Source: Norana najaformis
Taxonomy: Eukaryota > Annelida > Clitellata > Crassiclitellata > Hormogastridae
Assembly (NCBI GenBank): GCA_964023275.1
Contig: OZ029916.1
Coordinates: 31,774,587 to 31,838,586 of the forward strand
Length of the DNA stretch: 64,000 bases
Reading direction: 5' to 3'
This document shows positions 52,154 through 64,000 of this stretch, piece after piece. Positions within the stretch are counted from its first letter, which is position 1. The number at the start of each line of letters is the position of its first letter. The notes under the pieces are model-generated. The model saw nothing but the letters and a program-made list of their open reading frames with translations. It did no database searches and had not been told where the DNA came from. A program made the position numbers and the translations under genes.

Positions 52154-55100
52154 ATGGCTGGGAGTTCTGCGAACGGCAACGGTACAAAATATGATGTTTT
52201 CGTTGATTATTATGCCAATTTATTAAATAAAAGTGTAGAATCACTACACTATATGGAACTGAAGGATAAACCAGATGAGTGACTTATTCAGCCATATTTA
52301 CGTTTATATCCTGAATACCGCATAATAAAATGTAGTTTTAAAACACCGGATTCCTAACTGGATACAGACCTCACATCTGTCAGCCTTTTATGGGTTTTCA
52401 TTAGTCGATTGCATTCTAACAGCAGGGGCTGGACCAGTAATAATAGGATGAGTCTTAACTGCTCTCAGCTGAAGAAATAGAGGGTTATTAGGACCACGTC
52501 TCCGATGCATTTATCTTGATGACCCTATCTTTAATGTTGAAAGGGTTACAGTTGTTAAACTTCTGAGTATTATTTTCTGTAACAGTGTAAAGTTTTATGA
52601 CCCTGTAATGTACCAAACGAAAGTTGTCCGATTACAAGAAAGGCCAGCAGACAAATTACAAATTTTCTTGTTAGTTAGTTATTTAGTTCATTATCTAGGT
52701 GCATCATATAGTGCCTTTTAAGTACATCACCAAAGCACTGATTTATGTGCTTAATTGCAGGAATATGGAAGGAATAACTTGTGGAGTTATTTGGTTGGAT
52801 TAATTTATTTCAATCTCAAGCTGACTGCAGTCGTCTTTTTAGTTTTGAAAACACAAGTTTAGGAAAGATTTGTAGGAAAAATTGATTAAGATCTTCTCAA
52901 AGCATCAAATTGCCATAATGTTATCTGCACCAGTTACTTTCCTACAGCACTCAGCTGTGCTTGCCTATTTCAGCAGGAAATGATTTCAGATCACATGAAC
53001 CACCTTTTAATATTTCATTTTAATTGCTGTCATGTTTATGTGTGATATTCATTAAAATGCTTATTGATAAAAGATTACTTGCATCCGTCTTTATGTCAGA
53101 GAATGCTTACAAGTTTTCACTGGGAACAAGCTGGATATTCGTCTTGATTTCCAGCATATAATTCATATACAAAGTGCTTTTTAAAAGACTGAAATAAAGC
53201 TATATAAATGTATGGTTACATTATTTTACATTATTTGTATTGTCACAGATCTGGAACAGTCCTTACTGAGCTTTGAACGCCTTGACCGGGCTTCTCCCGA
53301 CCTTTGGCCCGAGTCTGGTGAGTTATGCTTTTTAAATAATTCATGCTAAACTGAGTTCATTAGCATAATTTTCTGTCAAGTGTTCTATTTTATTATAATC
53401 TGTAATTATATACAAATATTTAGATGTGGTAGTGATTTGTTGAGCATTGATAGGAGTGGAGTAGCTGTTTAGCAAAATAGTTTCCTAGTTTAAGTTTTAA
53501 TGCATTTTCTGTAAGATTTAATTGATGAATGTCATTTTTTGTTTCAGTTCCTGGTGTTTCAGACTTTGTGGCTTCAATGGTGTGGTTATTACTTATAAAT
53601 ATATCTTTTGGGATGCATATGTCTGCTAATACAGTTAGTGATGAATTTAGTAATAGCTCTGTTCAGCTTCCTTGCTGAGTTTGCATGTTTTTATTTGAAC
53701 TATGGAGGTTCTAGTTTTGTCAGAGCTGTGTAAGGAGCTAGTCTTTAGCACCACTGAGCACCATCTTTTTCATTGCGCAGCAACAGTTAGTAATTAGAAA
53801 TAAATAAGTGAATAACAAATGATAACAGTAGTTGAAGAAGATGTTTGCATACAGGAAGAAATGATACGATTGCCTAGCAGCTATTGTGAAATCAACCTCT
53901 TTTCTTCTTAACTGTCTGAAAATAAAGTTTCCAGTTACCAGACTTGAAAGTGCATCTCTGATCTAGTTTGAAGGTGGCATATGTAGATTTTAGTTAAAGC
54001 ATTATTTTGTGGGATAAGGCAGATGATTAGCTTGATTTTTAATGCAGAATGTGAGCTTGAGGCACCAAAAGATGTTCACTGTGCATGGATCTTAAAAGAG
54101 TTGACATCTGGCAGTGATTAAGCTGCCCGAACACTTTTGAATACGTTGGTGACTCTGTTGTGATAGAGCGTGTTTATAAGTGGGCTATTAATTGACTAGC
54201 TCTTCCAGTTATATGAAATATTGAATGCGCGTAAAGGAAATAAGCACCTTTTAACAATTAGTCATTGAAATTTATAAATCATTGTATCAGTAGTCAAGCC
54301 TATAATTAAGCAAACCTACCTAAGCTAGCTTCGAGTTAAGTAAGAATTAATATTATACTTAATTGAAAAGACCTCCCTCACTGGCATGCTTGCACAAGTA
54401 GTGTCTTTCGGCTTGGTAGTCTTTAGCAGTCTGTTGCTTCCCATACTTCATCTCACTAGATTCTTTTCCTTTTACTTCAGATCTTTGCTGGTATTCTCGA
54501 CCCTGATGTTGAATGTAATCTCTGCTCTCAGAGTTCAGTAAACTCAAGCCAGTCACATTCCAGAACTTTGACATTCTCTGAATAATGATGTCTCTTGTAT
54601 CAGACTATAACAGTCCACTAATGATATTCTTTCTGAAGTTTCGCATACTTTAATTGATTAAATTACCACTGTTCAATTTTGCAATTATGGGGGCATGACT
54701 AATCTTTCAATAACCCGATGAATCGTTTATCCCTCAATAGAACTGTCAATCTAACAATTCATTCTCAATCAATCCCGAATCTTTGGAGTGACATCATACG
54801 ACTTTGACAAATTCCACACAACTGGAGAATATAGTGGTGTGCTTTGCTGCACATCAGTAAACATCATTTGCTTCCGACCAAACAAAAGCAGTTGACCGAT
54901 GCGACCAATTTCTTTAGCTGCTTTCTGTGTAGTTTCTGAAGCACAATGTGGAAAACAATTTGCACTGTATGTCAATGCTTGGTGGTGTTCTGAATGTTCT
55001 TTAGCACCAGGAAACTGCGCCTCCTCAGTGGCTTGTTGACATCGAGAAAGATGACATTGACATGGTTCATGGTAACCCTTTATTGTATTACTCTTTTATG

Positions 55101-57346
55101 CTTATTGTCTACTTTTGACCTAATCCAAATCCATTGTTTTTATCTTGTGTACATCATTCATAGCTCCTCTGAGAAAAATACTGTATTTAAAAATATTTAA
55201 CTTCTTAATTACTTACATTTTTAATGATTTTATAATGTAAATTTATTGGCTTGAAGAAAATTAATGCTAACCTTCTGCTGTTTTGATTGCTGAATTGTGA
55301 GTCTTGCACCTCTGCTTCAAATCCTGGCATATTGTGTGAAATTTTTAGTTCATTTATGATCAATTCCAAGGCAAGACTGTTGGATTGTTTTTGTTTCAAG
55401 CCACACCTGTAAGAGCATTGCTGATAGAGAATGAGAGTGAAATAAGCAATGTCCCTACTTAAAATACCATGCCTGGTTTACAGTACCAACCTTAACCTTG
55501 CCTGGAACAAGTTACATGGAACAGAAGGTACATAGTTAATCTTTCACCTGAGTTTGTCTCCTGGTATTAAACTACCTTATGCAGTTGTTTTTCAATTTTA
55601 GAGTTTGGCAGTTTAACCACATCACAGTTGGTGGAGAAGGTTCGTGGGCTGCAAGAATTGGCCTTCCAGCTTGGCCTTGAGGAAGGTGAGCATCCAAAGG
55701 TTCAGTTTAGATGCTTGAAAATCCCTATGATGCTACCAATGAAAGCCACATCGAGGGCTGTGTATTAACAATGTTGTTATGTAATGAGGTCACAAAAATT
55801 ACACGAACAGAGTCACACTGGAGTTAGGTTAAAAGTATATTTCTGTATTGCTGCCACATGAAGGGCTACATATTAGGAGATTGTGTTATAAGATAATTTC
55901 TTAAAGCTGAAGTGTATTTTGGATTGGTGTCCTGGTTGCATTATATGTCAGAATTCATGGTCTAATGAAATGTGCTGTACATTAGTTATGGTGTACCACC
56001 AACTTTTGGGCCATCATGGCTGAACTAGGGTTTCTGAGTAAAAACAAAACCTCTTTAATTACTCATTTAATTATCTACATTTAAATATCTTTACAAATGA
56101 CTGCAAAAGGGCAAGTATATTTCTGCTGAGGATTTAATCAAAAATTAATCATTGCATGTGTTAATATTCAGAGATAAACCTAGTAAAAATGTTGATTGTA
56201 AATGTATGTAAACTTGTATTCGAGTAATCATGTAGTGCCTTCTAAGAAGCTCACAAAGGTGCTAGACCATGGCTATCTAAGAAATTAAAAACATGCAGCT
56301 TATGAATGTGTACAAAAACGTCAGTGCTGGTGCCACATCTGTGTACTTGAGTGCTACATCTTTTTATGTGTTTAAGTATGTACATTTCGCTGTTTAAATC
56401 TGACTATTCCGTGGACGAGAACAGCTCTTGACATGCGTACCTTCTCTGTTTCTGGCTCTAGACTCTGAAACTCTCTTCCGGCAAATGTTCGCTCGGCAAA
56501 GTCTGTTTCTGCCTTCAGATCTCGACTGAAAACTTATCTTTTCCTGAACTCATTTCCTCCATAGGCTGTCTCTGTGACTTCTGGACTCCTCACTGGCTTT
56601 TCGACCTGGACTCACCACGGACTTTGGCTTGGAAAATGATTTTGTTTAGCAGCGACCATCGAGTGATGCCTCGAGCATTATTACAGTGGCGCTATAGAAG
56701 TTTTTAGATTAGAATAGATACTTGTGTGCATATTTGAATGTATATAAGTAATTACCAATATGTATTTGTGTAACATATTTTGAGGGCTCAATTTCAAGCA
56801 GACTGACTACAAACCATTGAGACTGAGATGAGGCATTTCAGAAAGTCATCTGTGGATCCTGCATGGTTTCAGGGCCATGATATCAAAACCAATGCAGTCA
56901 CTATGGTTTTTATTGATTTAGGAAGTTAAGAGTTTAAATGATTCCTTTTGTCTTTTGTGTCTTAATAGTCTTTTGTGTCATAATAGTCTATGGGTAAGCA
57001 TGTTGAATAATTTGTGTTTATTGTGGCACAGTAATGGCTAGCATGCTAGGCTGTCAGTCCTGAGTTTGGGTTTCAAAATTCCCACCAGAACAGGAAAATA
57101 TTTATATTTTTCTGTTCCACTGGTATCTGTGGCAGACTGCTATAAATTTAGTACATTGACTGCACGCTGTTGATGGGAGAATCAGATGACATGCCCATAA
57201 CATACTGGCGTTGACTTAAGGTTCTGATCTTCTTACTGTGATTTCTTATTTATTTTACTTTTTTTGGAATATTCATTTCAGCACATGAGATGGTGAGAGG
57301 CAAATTTCTCAACATCCTCGCACGGCCACAGAAAAAAGCATCCTGA
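52154..57346 (+). CDS. LIN52: LIN52, DREAM/MuvB complex subunit, six exons, 112 aa
   Basis: Small core subunit of MuvB that joins the complex to p130/p107 pocket proteins or B-MYB in cell-cycle gene control. Exons: 52154-52181, 53249-53317, 53548-53579, 55011-55071, 55602-55685, 57282-57346 (stop 57344-57346). All AG/GT and in phase; 339 nt in total, close to human LIN52 (116 aa). Recognisable blocks are SLLSFERLDRASPDLWPES, ETAPPQWLVDIEKDDIDM, GSLTTSQLVEKVRGLQELA and MVRGKFLNIL. The pocket-binding LxSxE (LLSFE, residues 15-19) and the serine in RASP (residue 25, equivalent of the human DYRK1A site) are kept. Intron 5 carries a decayed LINE and a SINE. The start ATG has a purine at -3. A few residues before ETAPPQ are missing relative to human; a tiny skipped exon is possible but not needed. 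Confidence 0.93.
56395..56712 (+). mobile_element. 3' end of a decayed L2/CR1-type LINE
   Basis: Plus-strand remains of a LINE RT C-terminus: a P-x-TRTAL block, then FSVSGSRL, a stop where the family has Trp, then NSLPANVRSAKSVSAFRSRL and KTYLF. The 3' UTR ends agcgaccatcgagtgatgcc and agtggcgctatagaag. That tail parallels the tail of the S1 SINEs. It lies in LIN52 intron 5, same strand. Confidence 0.78.
57020..57200 (+). mobile_element. tRNA(Asp)-like SINE, family S4 copy 3
   Basis: agtaatggctagcatgctag (A box), ggctgtcagtcctgagtttg (anticodon arm), gggtttcaaaattcccacc (B box), then tttttctgttccactggtat and gcacgctgttgatgggagaa. Order matches 38812-39002. Confidence 0.75.
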
Positions 57347-58875
57347 ACCTGTTTCGTCATGTTGTGACGTTTAAACTATTTTGACTGCGTGGAAAATATC
57401 ATATGAACTTAATTAATCATTTCCCATAAGATTTTGTTAAAAGCTGATTGTAAATTAAGCAGGAGTAACTCAACTCCTCAGGGACCCAGTTGACTATTTG
57501 TCCCTTAACTCTTACATGTGCAGCATGCTTACAACTCAATGCCAACTTAAAGTCAGTTTTTATAGTGAAGTAATTGCTGATTTATTACATGTCTCATATC
57601 AACAACAGTCCTCAAAAATGTGGTCTTGCTGTAGCCTGAACCAGGATAGTTGTTAAAGTGCATTCAAATGGCTGCTGCGTTATTCAAGTCTGGACTAAAG
57701 TTCCATCTGTTGGGATTGCTTATCTTTTATATTCTGTCTTCATGAATGCATGCATATCGTCGGGTTAAGTCCCAAGAATTGCGATTATGCAGATTGATTT
57801 TTACTTAGGGTAGATCTAGTTTACAGGTATTTCTAAATATCTACTGAGAAGCAGCCATTGATTGATGCATTGTTATTACGATAACTGTGCTAAAGATATT
57901 AACAGATTAAATTAGATTTTGATTTAAGTAATCAAGCAAGCAATCCAATGATCTGATCTTTTCTCACAGTTATATAGCTCAGAACTGGAATGTCAGTTTC
58001 ATTTGATGCCCTGGAATTGAAACCCCTAATACAGATGTGAAGGCCAGTGTCTTCCAATTCTTTAAGTAAATATAATTTAGCAATCTACTCATTTGTTACA
58101 TATATGGAATGTAGATGTTTTCCACCTGTGTGTTGTTTCATAGAGTTTGTTTTCTGCAGACGACAACTTCTATACATTTTGTAAGAAGCTTATTGAATGA
58201 GGATGTTTACATGGTGTAGGGTGCTGCCATCTATAAAGGATTTTGAACTGTACCCTGTGGCAGGGTGTGATTTGTGGTTGAAAGCAATGGAGGGATAGAC
58301 ATGGCTCTGGGAAGTTGCAAAATGAATGGGGCAAATGCATCCTTGTTAGGAATGGTCTGAACCAATTCTCCCTGTGGTCACCAAGAGCCCTTGCCGGAGG
58401 AGTGCAGAAGAAACAAGTTGGCATTTTATATTTAAATTGGACTTTGGTGCACTTGACAACAGTTGCTATAATCTGTCTGGGATTCCTTGATAGGGCATTA
58501 TTGTACCTTATTGGCAAGTGTTTATGCAAGAACCTAACATTGCAGATTCAGTACTTGAAAATGGAGGTGGGTGAAGTAAACACAGGTTCTGGGAATTAAT
58601 GAGAAAAATTAGGAAAACCATCAGCCTTCCAACTGCAGGGTCGTGTATGTCCATGAAACCCACATGAATCTGTCATTCATTAAAATGAATGGCAATGTAT
58701 CTGCAGCAGATAGCATACAGTTAGTACGGATGGCATTCACTCCACCCTGCCATTAGGGCGCCTTCAACACTTTCAATCTGATTACAGATAAAAAATATAA
58801 CATTTCTGTTGCTCCACTTAAACTTACTGTGGCCAGCAGTGCGTTACAAAAATAGCCAAACAGGAATAGAGCGCA
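57347..58875. other. LIN52 3' UTR and intergenic sequence
   Basis: No close AATAAA seen; an ATTAAA lies near 57907. Two overlapping open frames at 58170-58599 show no family similarity. Confidence 0.35.
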
Positions 58876-58879
58876 TAAA

Positions 58880-59094
58880 AGTTAGCTCGTTGGCTAAAGC
58901 AACCGTCAAGGTGCCTTCGTGCGTGTAGATGCCAATTCGCATACCGATAATGGCTATATTTCAGATTTGAAGCTCATGTTAACACGGTCCGTACGCAAAG
59001 ACCGTAAATGGCGTGGCCCCCATTCAAACAGGCAGCGGTCGTGAAGGATAAATTCGTTGAAAAATGAGTAGGGTTAGTCATACGATCGCTAAAG
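58880..59094 (+). mobile_element. tRNA-derived SINE, family S2 copy 3
   Basis: gttagctcgttggctaaagc (A-box side), atgccaattcgcataccg (B-box side), then ttcagatttgaagctcatg, gtaaatggcgtggccccc, ggcagcggtcgtgaagga and end catacgatcgc. Matches 28208-28425 in order. Confidence 0.78.
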
Positions 59095-59916
59095 AAAACC
59101 ATTTACATTTTACATTTGCTTCTCAAGTCCAGAACTTCCAGTAGCGATAGTCTCCTGTAATCAGAAAGTGGGTGGGTATTCGTCCTTGGATATAGGCCTA
59201 GCCATTTTTCAGCCTGAAAGAAAGAATGGTCTGTAATGCACGTTGCCAAATTACTTCTTCACCGCTAAGATGATCATAGTTTGCGACCCGGTTCGAATCC
59301 GGGGACTTTAATATGAAATCGACTTCAATAGATCGTATTGGCGAACTCTGTGTAGCCTCGGAGGCCACCAGTTTTGTAGGAATAGTGTATAAACCGAACT
59401 TCCTTAAATCTTTTAATGTGAAAAAGCTTCGCAGTTTAAGAATGAGTGTAAATAATAATAAATAATAATTAGCAACTTCTAATGCGCCAGTGTCTAATGA
59501 ACAAGGCATCAACCAATGGCACACCAAAACCAAGCCACAAGCAGGTCGACGATATCCAAAAGGTCAGTCCGCACGACAGAGGCAGCCTATGGTGGATAAG
59601 CAATTTGAAACAGTAAATGTAAATGTACATGTTTTTATAGTGTTACTAGTTCGATCCCAAACTTTGACAGGGTGAAGTCTCTGACGTAATCACATTATCA
59701 ACATAATTTCAAGTCAATCGGTTCAGTTTTTGTTGATTATAAGGAAGTTATAATACGCCGCTTCTTATATCTATGCCTAAGCCATTGGCCGTTAACAATA
59801 TTACACGAATTAATGGTGTTATTTGGTACTAAACAGAAAGTGTGTAAAAAACGAGTTCATAGTGACTAATAAAAAACAAGCAACGGAATCAAGTAATTGC
59901 CACTGTTTATGTCAAA

Positions 59917-62900
59917 ATGTCGAAATTTCGTTGTACGTTGTCCAATTTCAAAGAATTTCGTTCAAGGAATGATGGGAACCAGACGCAGAGTTTTGTTGAA
60001 CAGGTATAGTTTGCCACAAATGGTGATAAAATTTACGCACTACGTTACAATGTTTTACTGTAAATTGTGGTGGTGAGCGATGTTAGAGTACTGTAGGGGT
60101 TTTGCGAGGGTACCTCATTGTTTTGTGAGTTGCTTACAAAAACAATGTAATGAAAAGTTGGTCCACGGTTTTTTGGATCTCTCCTGAATCAAGAAGAAAC
60201 TCTGCTAAATTTAGGAGATTATGTTCTAACAGAGCGAGTAGGAACTCTGGGCAATTTTCAAGAAACGGCCGCTGGCGGTTGCCCTACTTTAAGCAATCTG
60301 GCCACCCCAGATTGCGAAAGTAGATCGCTGCATGCTACTGGAAAAACTGTCGTAAGTAACTACTCAATAAATAACAGAGTAACATCATTGGATCAGTAGT
60401 GCTGCCCCTCTGACGTGTATTTCTGTTGGGAACAGTCAACAATAATCAATAATTTGTTAGCAAAGGCAAAATCACCTGCCTAATTTTTAGGTACATTTAT
60501 ATGTGATAATATATGTTGCACTTTCTAAAGTTTTGCATTACTTGTTCCTTAATGCTTGTTTTATATTTTTGCTGGTGCCACTGATAATAATCCCACTGAA
60601 AGTTGCCAAAGATATTAAATATATAAAGATACTGCGTATAGCACCACAAAATTAAAAGAGGTAAGTTAGTAAAGCTTGGTTTATAATTTATGGGTTTATT
60701 TTAATTCAAACAGAGTGTCTCAAACAAATGAATAGATCATATACATGCACATAAACACTGTGTGTCATCACTGGATAAAAGCTGTGTAAATTGTATACCA
60801 CCATTATTAACTGCTTAAAACTGCCTGAGTATGCAAAAATAGTGATTGTTGACTCCAGCAGACTTGAAGTCCTGCATCAGTCAGTGCTGTTCAAGCAGGT
60901 GAACTTACCATAGCTGCCAATGACCCCAGACATGATGAAGAGACCATACCTATGTTCACTAGTACCACTTAGATGCCTAATTATGGTGTGCCGCAGCTGC
61001 TGCTAACCTAGCCTGGTAATGGTTTGTCTGTGGTGACTCCAACCTGAGCTCATCTGCTGTGTGAGCAGAGACAATAGCAGCTGCATGCTGGTATAGCAGG
61101 GCATCGCCAGCTGGCTCATCATGCTTAAAAGTAATTTCTAGAAATGGCTAGATATGGGATATTGGATTCATGGCCTAGATACCTGCCTTTGGGTGGGTAA
61201 ATGGGCTTTGGGTGCCCGATGACATGCCTAATGTTAATGCTGGAATATAAATTTTGATTTGCTTTTGCGTGAATGAAGCTTGCCTTCATTTCTTCATATG
61301 GCCAAAAACCGTAGGTCTTTTCAGCAATGATTTAATGTTACTGGGTCAAGAGCACCACTGAAAAGTTTTATAAAGTGGTGCTACATAAATGTCTGTTTTA
61401 TTACATTGCACACACATACATTACACATCCTTGATTGGTCAACTGTATAAAAACTTAAACTTTATTTGACTTGTGTGTTGCTTGTATCATCTGCAGGCAG
61501 CTGTTGAAGATAAAGTTGATGCTTGTTACCAGTATTTTCTAAAGTTACTGGAAATAGAAGACAAGTAAGCCTTGTAAAAGTATCAGTTAAGCAGTTAATA
61601 TAATAGCCCACGATTTATTGTGTTTATCAGCAGTGCTAGATCATCATTTGATAATTTGCCCACTCCGCTGATTTAATATGTCGTCTTTCTGATCTTGAAA
61701 TAAGACATACCTGTTTCAGTGTGCCTTGTGCTCCATTTTGTCTCACCTGACAGTTCTCCTGGAATTGACTAGATTGCAGACAGGTGTAGTGCACTTTCGT
61801 AACAAAAATTTTTGCATTCCTAGGGTTAAATTAGGTTAGATACTTGTGGTTAGCAGCACGTAGAAAGATGTGCAGTTTAGTGGATTTTTGCCAGCAGCCA
61901 GTGCTGTGAAATTGCATAGTTTGACTATTTTGTAAAACTTTCTGTGACTTAACAATTTGCTAGAGATTTTTTTGCTTTCAGCATTCCAGAACTGACCCGC
62001 CGAAATCACATTCCATTTTTACTGAAAGGATTACAGAGTTTGTCTGAGACTTATTCGGTAATGAATTAATACTGTTTAAATTAAATAAACCGTAGAAAGA
62101 AAACAAGCCAAAATTTTGGCAAAGGTATCTTTTGTACCGTTATTGTTGCTTAAAACATTGCATGTTCCCAGAGAAAGGCAACAGGGGTTGAAGCCCCTCA
62201 TTCTGAGGTTACATAATATTAGTATAACTTGTGCACCCTTGTTGGAATATACAGTATGTACTCTGTGGTCTGCCTTAATTCAATTCTACAGTTGAAAATA
62301 GTTTCTTCTGGTGTTTTAGTATTGTTTGGTGCAAAGGTGTTTCTTTAAAGTTGTGCTACATAAATCCCTAATAATATTACATTATAGCTTCTGTTGTGGG
62401 TGCTATGTACCTAAACGATTTACAAAAATTTTTATGGGTGTTTTAGAGTCTCGATGCTAGTCGTCCGTGGCTCTGCTACTGGATTCTCCACAGCCTTGAG
62501 CTGCTTGAGGTTCCACTGACAGAAGAACTTGGATCTGCGTAAATATGCTTGTTCATGAATAATTGTATTCTGTATTTGTCAATTTATATAGCACCTCTTA
62601 CTGAACAGAATACTATTGGGCACTCTCATTGGTCTATCAAAATACCCATCTTTGACAAGCTTTAGCCAGTTATGGGCCGAAGACAATGTTTGAACACTTT
62701 AGCCTAACTTCTGGTTTCCAACCTGTTGGAATTTGACTGAGCTTTTCTAAATGAGTATGATTCTAGATTATGATTTCACTTGAAGCAACCATCTATTGAG
62801 CATTATGATAACGGCACTTTAAAAGTCATTGGTTTAAATTATATTAGATTAAAAATAAGCACACATATCATGTTCCATTTTGTAATGTTAAATTTATTAT

Positions 62901-63617
62901 TATTCATTTTTAATGTAGATATGTCTCTAGACACTTAACCGTTTAAGTGCCTCTCAAAAATGCTGCACTCACTATCCATAATGATTTTAAAATTCATTAA
63001 GAACAATAAGTTCTAATTATTGTGAGCTTTCCAATATTAATATTGTCATAATATTTATTGCTATTTTGTATTATTACCATTGCTGTTAATAGGCACTTTA
63101 ACTTAAAGCTAATTTCTGTGTTTTCTCTTTCTGTAGTGTTGTACAGTTCCTTTCTCGATGCCAGAATCCAGATGGTGGATATGGAGGTAAGAAACATTTT
63201 TTGTTTTTAAAAGTTCTTTCATCCATGCAGCCATCAGGCCATCAAATCATGGCAAATTTTGAAATTCTATGAGGAAATCAATCTTATCAACATTATGATT
63301 ATTATTTTCATTGATTCTTTCCCAAGGTACAAATGATCCCTCAGAATTGGAACATATCCTGAAATTAGGAACTACATCTGGAACGGCAGCTGCTTGTCAG
63401 TTTCTGGCAGAGGGAAGGTGCTGTGGAAAGCAACTGCACTGAAATGTTGAATTATCAGTGCAAGGCATTTATTAATGTTATTGCTATACTATGTGGTGCT
63501 TTTTCTGTGTGTTTTATTAGGTGGTCCTGGCCAGTGGTCGCATCTGGCTCCTACTTATGCTGCGGTCAATGCTCTGTGTATTGTCGGCACAGAGGAGGCT
63601 TTCAATTCGATAAATAG
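59917..63617 (+). CDS. FNTB: Protein farnesyltransferase beta subunit, first six exons, 3' end outside window
   Basis: Catalytic beta subunit of the heterodimer that farnesylates CaaX cysteines of Ras-type and lamin-type proteins. Exons: 59917-60003, 61497-61564, 61982-62057, 62447-62538, 63137-63186, 63521-63617, all AG/GT and in phase, giving about 156 residues before the window ends in the next intron. Diagnostic blocks are SLDASRPWLCYWILHSLELL, VVQFLSRCQNPDGGYGGG and HLAPTYAAVNALCIVGTEEA, almost identical to vertebrate FNTB. The CQNPDGGYGG stretch is the first prenyltransferase alpha-alpha repeat. Zinc ligands and most of the active site lie further right. Exon 1 is assigned from its SFVEQ end, which joins AAVEDKV as in vertebrates, and its ATG; its first residues are not conserved, so the start is less certain than the rest. 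Confidence 0.94.
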
Positions 63618-64000
63618 GTAAGTTTTTTGATTGCAGGGAATGTCTGTTAGTTTCTGATAGGTAATTAATTAGTTGTCTAAACACTTAATATACTTAATTT
63701 GAGTACAGTACCTTGCAGAAGCACTGCTAAGCTAGCGTAACTGGTATTAAAGTTCATCAGTAAGTAAACAGTGCTCTGATAACTAGAAAAGTCACCACTG
63801 GCCAGGTCTCACACACATGCAAAACCCAACCAAAAGATTCCCAACCAGAGCTGACAATTGACACCATGTTCAGAGTCCCTGGAACACATTGTGTTAAGTG
63901 ACCTCGCCATCCAGCAGTCCCTTGTAGCAGGTAAAAGATACAGCGTCCAGATAACTTGGCTGTGCTTCATTCATGCATTTTGAATTCATATCGTGATATG
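63618..64000 (+). other. FNTB intron, runs off the window
   Basis: Begins at donor gtaagt (63618). No further FNTB exon is seen before the window ends. Confidence 0.6.

Overview
The window is nuclear DNA from an intron-rich animal, most likely a marine invertebrate; the phylum cannot be fixed from sequence alone. The evidence is split genes with GT-AG introns, animal-type orthologues (WASHC4, STK33, LIN52, FNTB), several tRNA-derived SINEs, decayed LINE and LTR elements, and long AT and other simple repeats. Coding exons make up a small share of the 64 kb. Most open frames in the window are chance frames in introns or repeats. All exon joins below were worked out by hand from splice sites, reading phase and protein similarity.

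Layout: (1) 204-4425, plus strand: the last nine exons of WASHC4/SWIP, a WASH-complex subunit acting on endosomal actin; the 5' part lies left of the window. (2) 4426-9565: its 3' UTR, a 49-bp tandem repeat and a 5'-truncated RTE-like LINE fragment on the minus strand. (3) 9566-24785, minus strand: a complete 17-exon kinesin-14 gene, 763 aa, with its motor at the C-terminus. Its introns hold a minisatellite made of copies of its own splice acceptor, an inverted copy of one of its coiled-coil exons, a 390-bp AT repeat, SINEs and a small LTR-element relic. (4) 27.3 kb: a CpG-rich candidate promoter for the kinesin gene. (5) 31979-42611, minus strand: STK33, 10 coding exons, 466 aa, with a probable GC-AG first intron and a local duplication ending in a 36-bp-stem palindrome. 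(6) 42.6-52.1 kb: no confident gene; SINE pieces, microsatellites and candidate promoters. (7) 52154-57346, plus strand: LIN52, 6 exons, 112 aa, a DREAM/MuvB subunit. (8) 59917-63617, plus strand: the first six exons of FNTB (protein farnesyltransferase beta), running off the right edge.

The genes do not form a pathway or operon; they are neighbours with separate promoters. The kinesin and STK33 may both be linked to cilia or axonemes, and each has an RFX X-box-like element upstream, but the matches are weak.

The most interesting material is structural. A near-identical 195-bp inverted repeat inside the kinesin gene could fold exons 8 and 9 out of the pre-mRNA without breaking frame. A minisatellite multiplies the acceptor of the P-loop exon. 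A MIR-like CORE-SINE shares its 3' tail with a nearby decayed L2-type LINE.
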